Assembly (NCBI GenBank): GCA_009193035.1
Contig: SWDT01000028.1
Coordinates: forward strand, 124,001 to 188,000
Length of the DNA stretch: 64,000 nt
Reading direction: 5' to 3'
Origin: Halicephalobus mephisto
Lineage: Eukaryota; Nematoda; Chromadorea; Rhabditida; Panagrolaimidae
Positions 23,831 to 35,548 of this stretch are shown piece after piece. A program made the position numbers and the translations under genes. Every line of letters starts with the position of its first letter. Positions within the stretch are counted from its first letter, which is position 1. The notes under the pieces were generated by a model. It had not been told where the DNA came from. It saw only the letters and a list, made by a program, of their open reading frames with translations, and searched no databases.

Positions 23831-24734
23831 ATTGTTGTTTACAAAAATTTGAAATAATATTGATTCTAAAATACTTTTGTAGTAAAAATATTTTTTTCTG
23901 AAACTTTTCCGTTATGAGATTATTTTTTGGAATAATTTAAAGTAATACCAATTTTAAAACACTTTCCATTGTGAAATTTTAAACATTTTTTAAAATTTTC
24001 GTTGTAAAAAATTTTTTTAAATTTTTCGTTGTAAGATTTTAAAAAATTTTTTTTAATTTTCATTGTAAAATATTTTTAAAAAATTTTTGAAATTTCCGTT
24101 GTAAAATATTTTTTAAAAATTTCTAAAAATTGTTTTTTTAATTTTTTTTAATTTTTAAAAATTTTCGTGATGAGATATTTTTTTGAATAATTTTTTGATT
24201 AAAGTTTATTTCTAAGTTCCACTTGAGACCGTTTTTCGAGTAATTACTACTTTTTCGATGGAATGTCAAAAACGAACTAATTTTTCAATTTTAATTAATT
24301 TTTGATGTATTGTCGAATTCCAAACATGATTAATTTCCAATTTTTTATTTTGCTCAATTTATAAAAAGTTAACTTTTTTATAAAAAAAAATAAAAATTTT
24401 TAAATGTAAAAGTTATAATTTTTGTCGAAAAATTAAATTTAAAAAAATAGTTTTAATTTAATTTTCCAAATATCCACAAATGTGTATTTATGGCGACGAA
24501 AACAATATTTACCATTTTACAGTGTACTCTGATCTTTGGTTTTTTTTTAACGAACTTTGGCTACATTCTGCCCGAGGCTTTGTTTTGAGTTTCGATCGGT
24601 CCGCTTCGGAAACACGAGTCGATCGTAAACTATCGATTTTGAAAGATCTTTGCTCGTTTAAACACGAACCATATATATCCTCAAAATCCAAAAACCGAAT
24701 TTGTTCGATATTAAAAGTTTATTTTTTTTCACTC
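23831..24734. other. AT-rich DNA with one normal-composition island
   Basis: A/T-run rich sequence to 24470, then an island at 24480-24720 that is open in two overlapping frames (plus and minus) with no known motif. I see no clear gene. Confidence 0.4.
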
Positions 24735-24928
24735 AAATTTCATAAGGATATTTGAAATCTGTCGAAATTTCGTAAGGATATTTGAAATTTGTCGAAATTT
24801 CGTAACGATATTTGAAATTTGTCGAAATTTCGTAAGGATATTTGAAATTTGTCGAAATTTCGTAAGGATATTTGAAATTTGTCGAAATTTCGTAAGGATA
24901 TTTTAAATTTGTCGAAATTTCGTGAAAA
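24735..24928. repeat. 30-base minisatellite, about 6.5 copies
   Basis: The unit TTTGAAATTTGTCGAAATTT plus CGTAAGGATA repeats almost perfectly from 24751. Because 30 is a multiple of three, the minus strand reads as a ten-residue repeat (YPYEISTNFK). I see no start, splice site or flanking coding sequence, so this frame is a by-product of the repeat length. Confidence 0.85.
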
Positions 24929-25539
24929 TTTCCGAAAACAACATCTGAAAACAAAACTTTGGAAAATTTCTCGAAGATTCTAAAATTTGTATTTAAACAT
25001 TTACGTAACAGAATTTGTTTAAAATTTTTATAACTAGAATATTAGTGGCAATTTTGGGATCTTCAAAAATCTTATGTTTTAAAATTTTCCAAAATTTAGT
25101 GGATTTTTGAGATTTTTATAATTTTATAAAAAATTTTTGAAATTTAGTAAAAGATTTTTGAAATTTTTTTAGAATTTTGTGGAAGATTTTTGAAGTTTTT
25201 AGAATTTAGTAAAAGATTTTTAAAATTTTTCGTTGAAATATTTCTGTAACATTTTTCATTTGTAATTTATAAAATTATAAAATTATTTTTTGATTCACGA
25301 GTACTGTGGCGCTAAATTTTGAAAAAAAAACGTGACCGAAGGATTGTTTCATATGATGTTTTTCTGATCTGATGTATGATCAGTAATTTGAGGAAATTTG
25401 GCCCAAATGAAAAAAAATAAAAAAACTAAAAATAAAAAAATAAAAAAACAAAAGTTTTTTGAAAATAATTTTTTACATGAACTTTTTTAAAATTAAATCA
25501 TCGTTTGAAGACTTTAATCCAAAAATATTTTTAATGAGT
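24929..25539. other. AT-rich intergenic DNA
   Basis: No gene or clear repeat array; loosely repeated AAATTTAGTAAAAGATTTTTGAAATTT segments at 25080-25230. Confidence 0.4.
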
Positions 25540-26770
25540 ATCTTAAATAGTGTCTGAAATAGTTATTACTAATTTTTTAATTAAAGTTTTTTTGAATAAT
25601 GACTAAAGAAAGAATTATGTCACTATTTTTAAAATGGATAATAATTTAAAAAATTTAATTCTATTCCCAAATAGACCATCCATTTTTTATTTTTGTTGTT
25701 TTTTGGATAGTGACTGAAGAAAGAATTTGAGTCATTATCCAGAATAAGAAAGTGGACAGCAACTAGAAAAAGTAGTTGTTTCAGTCACTATCCATTTTTT
25801 ATTTTTACTGTCTTTTGGATAGTGTCTAAATTGTTGTTTTAGTTACTGTCCTTTTTTATTTTTACTGTTTTTGGATAGTGTCTAAAATTGTTGTTTCAGT
25901 CACTGTCCAAAATAAGAAAGTGAATAGTGACTAAGAAGTTATGATTTTATTCTAAATAGTCACTATCCTTTTTTATTTTTACTGTCTTTTGGATAGTATC
26001 TAAAATTGTTGTTTTAGTCACTATCCAAGCGAATAAAAGTGGATAGCGATTAAAAAATGTAATTTTAATCTTGAATAAACATTATTCGTTTTTTATTGAA
26101 GTTGTTTTTTGGATAGTGACTGATTATTCTAATGCTTGGAAAATTCCTATGAATATTCAAAATCGTCAATATCAAGAATCCTTTATCAAATTCCAAAAAT
26201 CATTATCCAAAAAAATAGACAGTAACAGGGGGAACTTTGATCTATGATAAAAACACACACTATTCGTCATTAAAACTGTCGTTTAGATATTGACTTTGAT
26301 GACTCTAGTATAATCCTTGAATAGTGTCTAAAATCAGTCACGTCTACTTTCAATAAGCGTTTTTGGATAGTGATTTTGACAGTTTCGATATAATCCTCAG
26401 ATAGTGTCTAAAATCAGTCACTATCCATTTTTTATTGAAAATATTTCTGAAAAACGATTTTTACAGTTCTAATATGATTTTTGGATTGTATCTAAAATCA
26501 GTCACTATCCATTTTTTCAATAAAAATGTTGTTCAATAATAATTTTGACAGTTCTAATAAAATTTTTGGATAGTGTCTAAAATCAGTCACTATTCATTTT
26601 TTCAATAAAAATGTTTTTCAATAATAATTTTGATAATTTGAATAAAAATCAGAAATTGTGACTAAAAACTTAAATTAATCAATATTTTAAAATTTAAGTT
26701 GTTTTTTGAATATTAACTTTGACAACTCTGATAGTGCTCTAGAGATTGACTGAAGGGTGCTTGAAAACCA
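25540..26770. repeat. Cluster of GGATAGTGACT / AGTCACTATCC foldback repeats
   Basis: More than fifteen copies of the 11-base sequence or its complement, or one-mismatch versions, alternate in both orientations, spaced by 30-90 bases of AT-rich DNA (for example near 25714, 25788, 25814, 26117, 26393, 26410). Adjacent opposite copies can pair as small hairpins. The same family recurs at 29596-29995, 33050-33560 and 55540-55860. Confidence 0.75.
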
Positions 26771-29289
26771 TCGAATTCAGCCATTATCCATTTGATAGGT
26801 CCAATAAACCCCCGGAGAGTCTCTACTTTCGTTTTTTGATCAAAAACGTAATTTTTTCATCAAATCAAAATAGTTTTATTTTTCGAAAAATTTTAAATTC
26901 GTAAATTAGAAAACACTTTTCTTTTTCAAAAACCTCATAATTTAATTTTTTAAATTTCTATTTTTAAAAATCCGCATACTGTAATTTCAATTTTTTTTGA
27001 AAATTAATAAAAATGTTTAATTTTAGAAAATTTTCTAAATTATTTTTAAATTTTCTAAAATTTTCTAAATTCTTTAAAATTTTTTTAAAAATATTCTAAA
27101 TTCTTTAAAATTTTCTAAAATTTTTCTAAATTTTCTAAATTTCTTTAAATTTTCTAAAATTTCTTTGGCGTTTTGTTCTTTATCGAAAAACGACAGAAAT
27201 GACTTGTAGTCGATCAGCTGACTTACAGCTTCTGTTTTTCATCTCTGATTTCGATCAATAAATCCCACATCCGACTATATAAAAGCGGAAGTGGATATTG
27301 CGAAATAATTTCGACATAAATTTTTTGAGTTTTTTAAAAGATGCCGGGGTTTGATGTTTGATTATTGATCTTAGGAACTTTCATGAGATTAGAGAAATCC
27401 TCAAAGGCTTTCATGAGGCTCTAGAAGGGTTCAAGAATGAGGTACCAGATTCCGAAATATTTTAGAAACTCTCGTGAAATTTTTTAAATTCTTCAAAATT
27501 ATCACTAAATTCTGGAAAATTTTAGAAATTTATAAAATTCTTAAAATTTTAGAAAGTTCTTACTAGATCTCGGAAGATTCTAGGAACTTTTAGAAACTTT
27601 ATCGAATTTTAGAGGATTTTAAAAACTTTCATGGAATTCTAGAAATCGAGAATTTCCACGGGATTCTAGAAGTTTTTAAAAATTTCAATTAGATTCTGGA
27701 AGTCTTCAGAAATTTCCACAGGATTCTAAAAGTCTTCAAAAATTCCAATTAGATTTTGGGAATTTTTAAAAATTTCCACGGGATTCTAGAAGTTTTCAGA
27801 AATTTCAATTAGATTCTAAAAGTTTTTACAAGATTCTTAAAATCTTCAAAAATCCCCACTGGATTCTGGAAATTCTTAAAAATTTTCATAAAATTCTAGA
27901 AAATTTCTATTAAATTGTAGAAAATTCCAGTTTCGAAAATTTTAGACTTTAGAAATTTCAATGCTTAAAAATTGTTTTTTTTTGAAGCTGACGTCATCAA
28001 TTAGTCTGGATTTTGCACGTTTAATTTTTTTCAAAAAATCAAAGATCTGTTTGTTTTAATTTTTTTATTATTCGAAAGTAGAATGATTGAAAAAAAAATT
28101 ATTTTTGAATCATGTGTTTTGTGTTTTTCAAAATTGATCTTTCAATTTCGAAATTGAAATTCAAAGTACAAACATCACATTCCAAAAATTAAGTTCAATT
28201 TTAAAATTTTTAAAATTCGAATTAAAAATTTTTTTGAATTAAAAAATTAAATTTAAAAAATAAAAAATATTTAAAATCTTATTTTTCTCGAAATTTTAAA
28301 TATTAAAAATTAAAATTTAATTTTTTTTAAATAAAAAATTTTAAATTTATTTTTTTTTAAGTTTTAAAAAATTAAAAATTAAAATTTAATTTTTTTTAAA
28401 TTAAAAATTTTAAATTTAATTTTTTTTTTAAATTTAAAAAAAATTAAAAATATTTAAAAATTAAAATTGTTTGAATTTTTAAAATCTTTGAATGTGAAAT
28501 TTGAATTTTGTTTTGAATTTTCTGATTTAGATCAAGGTCAAAATTAAAAATTAAATGAATCTTATTTTGCAACTTGTTTTAAAATTGTTTTTTCCTGTGA
28601 CGAAAACTAATTTTAAAAAACTATATTAAAAATTAATTAATTTTGCCACGAATTTTTAATTGTTTTTATGCAGTTTAAATTTTGTATTTTTTTATTTGTT
28701 AAATTTTTAAAATTTTATAAAAATTCCAATGAAGGTTTCTGAATTTTTTAGAATCTAGTAGTTTTTAAATTTTCTAAGAATTTTACAGAATTTCTAAAAC
28801 CTCATAAAAATTCTGATGAAGGTTTCTGAAATTTTCTAGGATCTAGTAGAAGATTCTAGATTTTTTAAAACCTTCATAGAATTTTTAGTTTTTTAAAACC
28901 TCATAAAAAATTCCGATGATTTTATAAAGTCTAGTAGAAAATTTTTAATTCTCCAAAAACCTAAAATTTTCTATGATTTTTTGAACCTTTAAATTTTCCG
29001 AAAACTTTATTTAAGTTTCTGAAATATCCCAGAATCCCAAAAATTCTTAGAATCGAACAGAAACGTTTGAAATTATTTCTGATTTTGAACTCTAAAAACC
29101 GCCCGGTGATGTTTGGAATTTCTGTCTAGGCAATTTCGAAATGACGTCCATTTGTGATTCATATAGTCCATAATTCCAAAAATATGTTTTTCTTCAAAAA
29201 TTTTTTTGAAAACAATTTTCATTTTTTCCGTGTTTTTTAATATTGATATTTTGTAAATTTTAAATTTATGTTTTACAATATTCCAGACA
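26771..29289. other. AT-rich upstream region with a TATA-containing island and degenerate repeats
   Basis: 26880-27165 is A/T-run rich. An island at about 27170-27330 contains CAGCTG and an excellent TATA box (ACTATATAAAAG near 27275-27286), pointing to a plus-strand promoter. From 27360 to 28000 and 28690 to 29060 the DNA is built of loose repeats of AAATTTCCACGGGATTCTAGAAG. No gene found. The TATA may serve the gene at 29290 (inference). Confidence 0.42.
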
Positions 29290-32200
29290 ATGGACGTTTT
29301 CGTTCGGTATCGTCGAGTGAACGATGAATGGAAAGACGTTGATATTAAGCAATCCAAAATATCCTTGTCCGAAAATTCAACCGTAGCCAGCTTAGTCACG
29401 CATATTGCAGAAAAATGGAATATTAATGGAAACGAATTAATTGTCAGATGTCTGGATAAGGATTTCGGAGAATTTATCGATATAGAAGAAGATTTCGAAA
29501 CTGTAGAACTTCAGAATTTGACCAAATATGAAGTTGTCCATAGAGTCGGAAAATGGGCCAGAAACAGCAGAGTAAGTTGATTTCGAAGTCGATTTGGATG
29601 GATAGTGACTATTTTTATGGTTTTAGTCACTATTCTTAACTCCCACTGAAGTTGCCAAAGCTACAATTTGAGAGATATTTGTAATAGAGAAGTTGGATAG
29701 TGACTGAAAACGGGCACTATCCGGTGTTTTTATTGAAGTTCTCAGTCACTATCCAAAACAGCTACAATATCAGAAATGGATAGTGTCCAATTCCACCTCA
29801 AATCAGACTTTCTCAGTCACTATTTTCTTATTTCGGATAGTGACTGAAGATTTTCCATTAATCACTATCCAAAAAAGCTCCAACAAAAATGGATAGTGAC
29901 TGTTTTTGGACACTATCCGAAATATCTTGGATTTTCCCGAACAGTGACTGATTCTGACAAGTTTTACTATATTTTGGACACTATCCACTTCATTGAAGCT
30001 GTCAAAATCAATGTTAAAAAAACTCGAGTACTTCTGTCAAGACAATAAACAAGAATCAAAAATCAGTTACTGTAGCGCAACCCACGATGATCCATTTTCG
30101 TCACAAACTTTGTGACAGTTTTTCTGGATTTTACATTTTATTTTTCGAGTTACTTGACTTTTGTAAAATTCCTAGCCCAAAACACATTGTTGACACTTTG
30201 TCGTTTCATTCATAATTGTCGACAAAGTCGAAAGTGAAAAATATAAACGAAAACCGAAAAAAAAACCAAATGCGTGTCTCGCGCCCACACAAAAAAGGAA
30301 AATCTGGCCAAGAAAGGTCCCACAACGAAAGAAAAAAGTCGCGTGAAGAGAATATTTAGGTTTAAACAAGTTTTCTGAAATCATGCCTAACTGAATGGAA
30401 TCAACACGTAAGAATTCTTGATTACGGTTTTTATATTATTTGATTTTAGTTGAACGCAATCGATAATAGGGTTGGAATCCAAAAAAAATCGATTCTAATT
30501 GAATATAATCAATGTGTTTGGACCATGTTTGTTTCCTATTAAAAAGGCAGTACGTTGATTATACTCAATTACAATCAGTTTTTTGTTGGATTACAATTCT
30601 GCTGTCGATTGTATTCTGAATCAAATAATGTGAGAATCGCCGTCAGGGACTTTCACATTTGTTAATTCCATTCAGTTAAGTAGATTTCAGAAAATCCAAA
30701 ATTATTATTGTCAATTTCTCAAAAGATTTGTAGTTTGTAATTTTTGTAATAGTCCGTCATCTGATCTCGGCCAGCTCGACAGAGAATAAATTCATCTTTT
30801 TTTTCTATTTTTTACATAATCGAAGAAAAAAAACATTTTCAAAAATAACTATTTTTTAGGAACCATCTGAAAGACTTCAGAAACCTCCATCTGTATCGAC
30901 TACAGTATCGGAAAACGATGAACCTTGCACTTCCGACGCTCCACCGTCGGTAAAAAACGAGGTGATAGAGATTGACGATGAAGACCTGGAACAAAATGCA
31001 GCGACTCCATCGACAATCGATGACATCTCCACCAAAGCTCTTTCGATGTTTGCAACTACGAGTCCATCTGCCAGAACAACTAAAGATAGCAATGTGAGTA
31101 CTGTATCTCCGGCGTATAAACTGAACGTTCTGGACCAATTGGAAAGAAGCGAGTACGGTAGACAGTGTCTGGACCACTTCGATGAACTGACTACTGGAGC
31201 CACTGCTTTCCTGTCTAATTCGATCAAAGTCAAATTTGTAAATATCATCGGACAGTGGTTGATGATGAACTGCAGAACGTAAGCTTTTGAAATAAAAACC
31301 TTAAAATTGAGTTTTCATATATCAATATTTAACATTCATATATTATTTCTCAGTATTTAAGAATACTATAGAATTCCATATATCAATTTCGAATGTTAAC
31401 ACATCAAAGTCCAATTTATTCTTAAAATTGAGTTTTCATATATCAATATTTAACATTCATATATTAATTTTCCATTTTATGTCCAAAATTGAAATGATTA
31501 TCCAATAGTTAACGAAAATTAATCTCTGAACTCTTTTTTCAAGTCTTCAAGTTTAATTTTCATGTATTATTTACTTTCAGTCCTGGCCAGCCATCAGCCG
31601 AAGAACGTCGGAACTTTGTTGCCCACTGTTTGGGTCAACTTCCTTGTGAATTAAATTCAGATGTCTTCACGAACAAAGACGGAACTGGAACCTTGGACAA
31701 CTACGTCAAGAACAAACGCCAAGCTTCCAAAAAAAGGGATGGTTATCTTCTGACGGCAAAACGTCCTCGTTTAGATTCGTCTGCTGAAAGTTCTAGTTCT
31801 GCAGTTGAAAATAACGAGATCGATATTGCGGAAGTGGCTGCTGAACAGATGGTCTACGATATGGCTAACATGGATTCGAATCTTTTCAAAAAAGATATTA
31901 TTGAAAAACACAAAGAAACGCTCAGATACAGAAGGAAATGGATCGAAGACACTCTTAAAAAAGATCAGACAGCAAGGGATAAGCTACCCCATCTGATCCT
32001 CACGAGATATCCTCAGATGACCAGGATCAACGAACTCATCTCCATCGATTTCGAATACGTGGCAAAAAAGAAGTTTCCAAATTGGATTTCAAAAAGTCTA
32101 GCCACGGATTGGGAGCAAATTTGGTCGAAGAAGATCCTACATTATGCTGTCAACAACGGGAATCCTTTTGCCGTAAACGCCCTCAGGGATTACGGTCTCG

Positions 32201-33904
32201 AGAAGATTCCTAGCATTTCTGATGGTGGGTTTTTTGGAAGAAATAATAATTTTCAAACAAAATCGAACTTTTCGTTCACGATCATAAGTTCATTTTTAAA
32301 AATGGTCTCAAGGAGAAAATTTAGTTTTTTGTTTTGGGACCAAAATTCTGCAAAGCTATTCTGAAATAAAAAATTTTAATTTTTAAAAATATTTTTCGTT
32401 TCAAAATTATGATTTTTTTCAAAAATGGTTCCAAAACGAAAAAAATTAAATTTTCTGAAAAAAATTTTATTTTTGCAGAATTTAGTTTTAAAAAAATAAA
32501 ATTTAAATATCCTTCAAAATTGCTAGATTACTGTACTTGAACTAAAGACTGTATTTTCAGAAGACCGTTGTATTTTCTCTCTCCGACTTTTGCCGTCTTT
32601 GCTCCAGGGCAAAGGAACCAAAGTCACCGGTTCCGATGCAGATTCACTAATTATCGAAATAAAGGTTAGTTTTTATAAAAAACAAAAAAAAATTAAAAAC
32701 AAAAAATTTTAAAAAATAAAAAACAAAAAATTAAAAAAACTTAAAAAAATAAAAAATAAAACAAGATCATACTAGAGTTAGTATCCATACCAAAGATCAT
32801 TTTTTATCATGGTGTTACCGATAACACCAAAAACGAACAACAGATTCGATTCGCGAATCAAACTTGTGTCTGTATTGATTGGAAAAAATTGTTGACAAAA
32901 TTTTTTGTTTTATTTTACGTCACAAATGAGAATCAGACCGTGGTTGACTTAAAATATGACAATCACAAAAAATAAATCTTAAACAAAAAAAATAGAAGAT
33001 TATCAAAAGTTTAATCCGAGGGTGAAGTCAAAAGTGGACTGTAATTTCCCGAAATGTCGTCACTATCCAGTTTCGATCCAAAAATAACATTAATGAAAAC
33101 TGTTAATAGTGACTAAAAATAAAAACTTTGATTTTTCATCGAAATGATCTTTTTTCAAATCTATGATAGTGTCCAAAATCAGTCACTATCCATTTTTTCA
33201 CAACGATTATTTGGATAGTGACTGATGGAAAAACATAAATCATTATCGAAAGGAAAAAGTTCATATCAACTGAAAAAACCTGATTCCATACGAAAATGGA
33301 TATTACTCATTTTTCTCATTAGAACTTTTCCTGAATAGTGACTGGGACCTCGATTAAAGACCAAGGATAGTGTCCATTTTCAGTCATTATCATTTTTCTC
33401 ATTAGAACTTTTCCTGAATAGTGACTGGGACCTCGATTAAAGACCAAGGATAGTGTCCATTTTCAGTCATTATCAATTTTCTCACTAGAGTCACTTGTTG
33501 AATGGTGGCTTTAATTAGTTTAACACAAATCAAAGATAGTTACTAAAAGGTCAAAATTATGTGTTACGTTTTAGCAAGACAACAGAAGTATCGTCTCTGC
33601 TATCGACTCTGTCCGCAAAGTGATGAACATCTCAGTTCCGCTCATCCTCCAGTTGACTAGTTACGAACCCGAATTCTTAAGTTCCTACTTTGTCCTCATC
33701 GAAGAAACCGCTATCCCAGTCGAGGGTAACTTCTCCCGAGCTTTGGAGCTCCTCGTTCAGTGCTACAATGCCTTAGAACTACCGTATCCTCCCAGACTCC
33801 ATGGAGTATACAGAATTCTGGAATATTTCTACGGATTCCAATCGATGAGGAGGACTTCTTGCTTCATTCAGTTCATCGATATTTTGGAAAAATGTCCAAT
33901 TTGA
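29290..33904 (+). CDS. Probable nuclear protein of unknown function, N-terminal PB1-like fold
   Basis: Five exons, 29290..29571, 30860..31278, 31581..32224, 32561..32664 and 33575..33904, join in phase to about 592 residues. The start lies just after a TTCCAG acceptor, consistent with trans-splicing. Residues 1-85 look like a PB1/ubiquitin-type fold (MDVFVRYRR...WNINGNELIVRCLD). Residues 95-150 are an acidic, Ser-rich linker. Around 230-260 a basic segment (KNKRQASKKRDGYLLTAKRP) is a likely nuclear signal. Then follow helical blocks including LPHLILTRYPQM and a C-terminal segment (SRALELLVQCYNALELPYPP). The order of these pieces recalls poorly characterised animal proteins, some repeated in fish and cnidarian genomes, that may derive from transposons. 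That family link is from memory and uncertain. No catalytic motif is visible. Introns are long and full of repeats and foldbacks. Confidence 0.75.
29596..29995. repeat. GGATAGTGACT foldback repeat cluster in intron 1
   Basis: Eight to ten copies in both orientations, several in close inverted pairs (for example near 29696/29720 and 29891/29911). Same family as at 25540-26770. Confidence 0.75.
30371..30695. mobile_element. Long palindromic MITE-like element in intron 1
   Basis: The ends TTTTCTGAAATC...CTAACTGAATGGAAT and ATTCCATTCAGTTAAG...GATTTCAGAAAA are inverted repeats, and the interior has further matching arms (AATCGATAATAGGGTTGGAATCC and its diverged complement). The whole 325-base stretch can fold back. 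No frame. A target duplication is not clear. Confidence 0.62.
31295..31485. repeat. Direct duplication inside intron 2
   Basis: A block of about 50 bases starting TTAAAATTGAGTTTTCATATA occurs twice (near 31300 and 31420), nearly identical, in the 302-base intron. Confidence 0.7.
33050..33560. repeat. GGATAGTGACT foldback repeats in intron 4, with a local tandem duplication
   Basis: Several copies of the 11-base family in both orientations. Two near-perfect copies of an 80-base unit (CATTTTTCTCATTAGAACTT...) lie next to each other at about 33305-33400 and 33387-33480. Confidence 0.7.
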
Positions 33905-34162
33905 ATTTTTTAAAGAAATCACAAGTGCTTTAGATTTCATTTTCCGGCTCCAACTCAGGCTCTTACTCTTTCTGATTACTGTATCCAGTGGTTTAGTTGC
34001 TAATAAACTGTTGAATGAATTAATCTTTGGAGACAATTACCAATGAAAACTTGACAGATTTCCTGTTGAGACTACTATAATTTGATGTTGATCCTATATG
34101 CAAAAAAGCATAAGGTATATAAGGTATCAATACATTGAAACCGCTCCAAGACATCGGGTACA

Positions 34163-34349
34163 TTTTATGTTATATATCTTTTTTCTTTTTTTTTTCTTTA
34201 TCCTCAGCGTTTGTCCCGTTCTCGGGGTCCGCTATACCACACCATACAATACAACAGAAAACAAGTTAAATTAAGACAAACTAGAACTTTTTGCTTGATC
34301 TTGCATGGCATGTGATTTGATGCGACGTCCCTTTTTATGTTATATATCT
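34163..34349 (-). mobile_element. Retroposon insertion with 17-base target duplication and A-rich tail
   Basis: The 17 bases TTTTATGTTATATATCT occur at 34163-34179 and again at 34333-34349, bracketing a 153-base insert. On the minus strand the insert ends in CGCTGAGGATAAAG followed by a run of A with occasional G, that is, an A-rich tail abutting the target duplication. This is the signature of LINE-driven insertion. The insert has no long frame, so it is a SINE or 5'-truncated LINE. It landed inside an older MITE. Confidence 0.8.
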
Positions 34350-34560
34350 ATCTATCGAATATAATGCACTTATACTTATGATTGATATACGTACCGATAT
34401 ATGAATATAATGCAGTTATATTTATTGTCAATGTATGTCCTGATATATTACAACTATTTTTTGTAATTCTAGATATATACCTTAATACAGTATCGGATCT
34501 ACATCTTAATATAGTATTGAAACAGATCTAAATACAGTATCAAATATGGATCTCAATATA

Positions 34561-34708
34561 CGCAAAAAATGGCACATGTTATACAATGTATGAATACCTT
34601 AAAACAGTTCCGATATATCAAATATATTTTAGATATCGATATATTGAATATAATATTTTATACTTTTCCTCAATTTATGTGCTAATTTATTACAACTATT
34701 TTTGTGCG
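34561..34708. mobile_element. Short MITE related to the 7311-7654 element
   Basis: Ends CGCAAAAAATGG and TATTTTTGTGCG are inverted repeats flanked by TA on both sides. The interior shares CAATGTATGAATA, AAAACAGTTCCGATATATCAAA and ATATCGATATATTGAATATAA-type blocks with the larger element. 148 bases, non-coding. Confidence 0.72.
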
Positions 34709-35548
34709 TAAAATATCATTATTACTGTAAATTTCTTTTCAGAATTTCCAACAGATGTTCAAAAAACTAAAATCTTACAAACTGAAGGAGTTGAAAACAT
34801 GCTTTTATAAAACAAAAATAAAGCTTCATTGAGTACCGAAAACAATAAATTACTAAAAATTTAAAATATTTAAAAAATGATTTTCTTCGCAAAATCATCA
34901 TTTTTTGTTCTTAATTAAATTGCAAAAAATAAACAAATCAAATAAGACAATTATTGAAAAAAATTCACTGATTAATTCGACTGTTGTTTCTCGTTGAAAA
35001 AACATTCAATAAACTCAAAACTTTATTCAAAGAAGATTGAGAAATTCATTTTTAAGGGGTCTTCACAAGTGATTTAAAAACCCGGAAGTTCATAAGCACA
35101 AAAAATCAAATAACTTGAATTCATTCCCCACGTTCGTGAGATCTAGATGTGGATAAAGATTTACAGTTACATATAACGCAAGATGAGGATGCCAAATCTA
35201 TGAAGATCCTTACAGAGCCTCATAGGGAGAATTTCAATGAAAACATGATCAAAGATCACACAATATTAGTAAACAAAACAAACATGATAAATGGTTACAA
35301 CTGGTTTGATGATGTTTACAACAAATGTGAATTTTGATGTGATAAAAAATCGATTCTTAAAGTAGAAGAGATTCGACAGTATCTGTGGAAGGAACCACTC
35401 TATGAATTCAGCTTTGTTGAGAAACAGTGTACTTGATTTGCAAAGGATTTGAAAATACAAAACTCAGGAAAAAAAATTTATTTTTGATATATTAATCAAA
35501 TGTTTTTGTTTACCTTGAAGTCAATATCAAAATCTTAACAAATAATTA

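Larger units (their letters stand above)
33905..35548. other. Intergenic DNA dominated by small transposon insertions
   Basis: Contains a third diverged copy of the TA-flanked palindromic MITE family (about 34088-34465), interrupted by a retroposon, then the MITE at 34561. A plus-strand frame at 35149-35337 continues with stops to about 35440 and has coding-like composition but no recognisable motif. No intact gene. Confidence 0.5.

Noticed and set aside
24733..24954. Minus-strand repeat protein with a ten-residue period
   Set aside because: It is the translation of the 30-base minisatellite; no start, splice site or flanking coding sequence.
27340..29060. CRISPR-like or regular spacer array
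   Set aside because: Repeats are loose, variable in length and AT-rich; there is no constant repeat/spacer structure, and the host is a eukaryote.
30172..30384. Phe-rich minus-strand frame
   Set aside because: Intron sequence with no splice signals in that orientation; probably chance.
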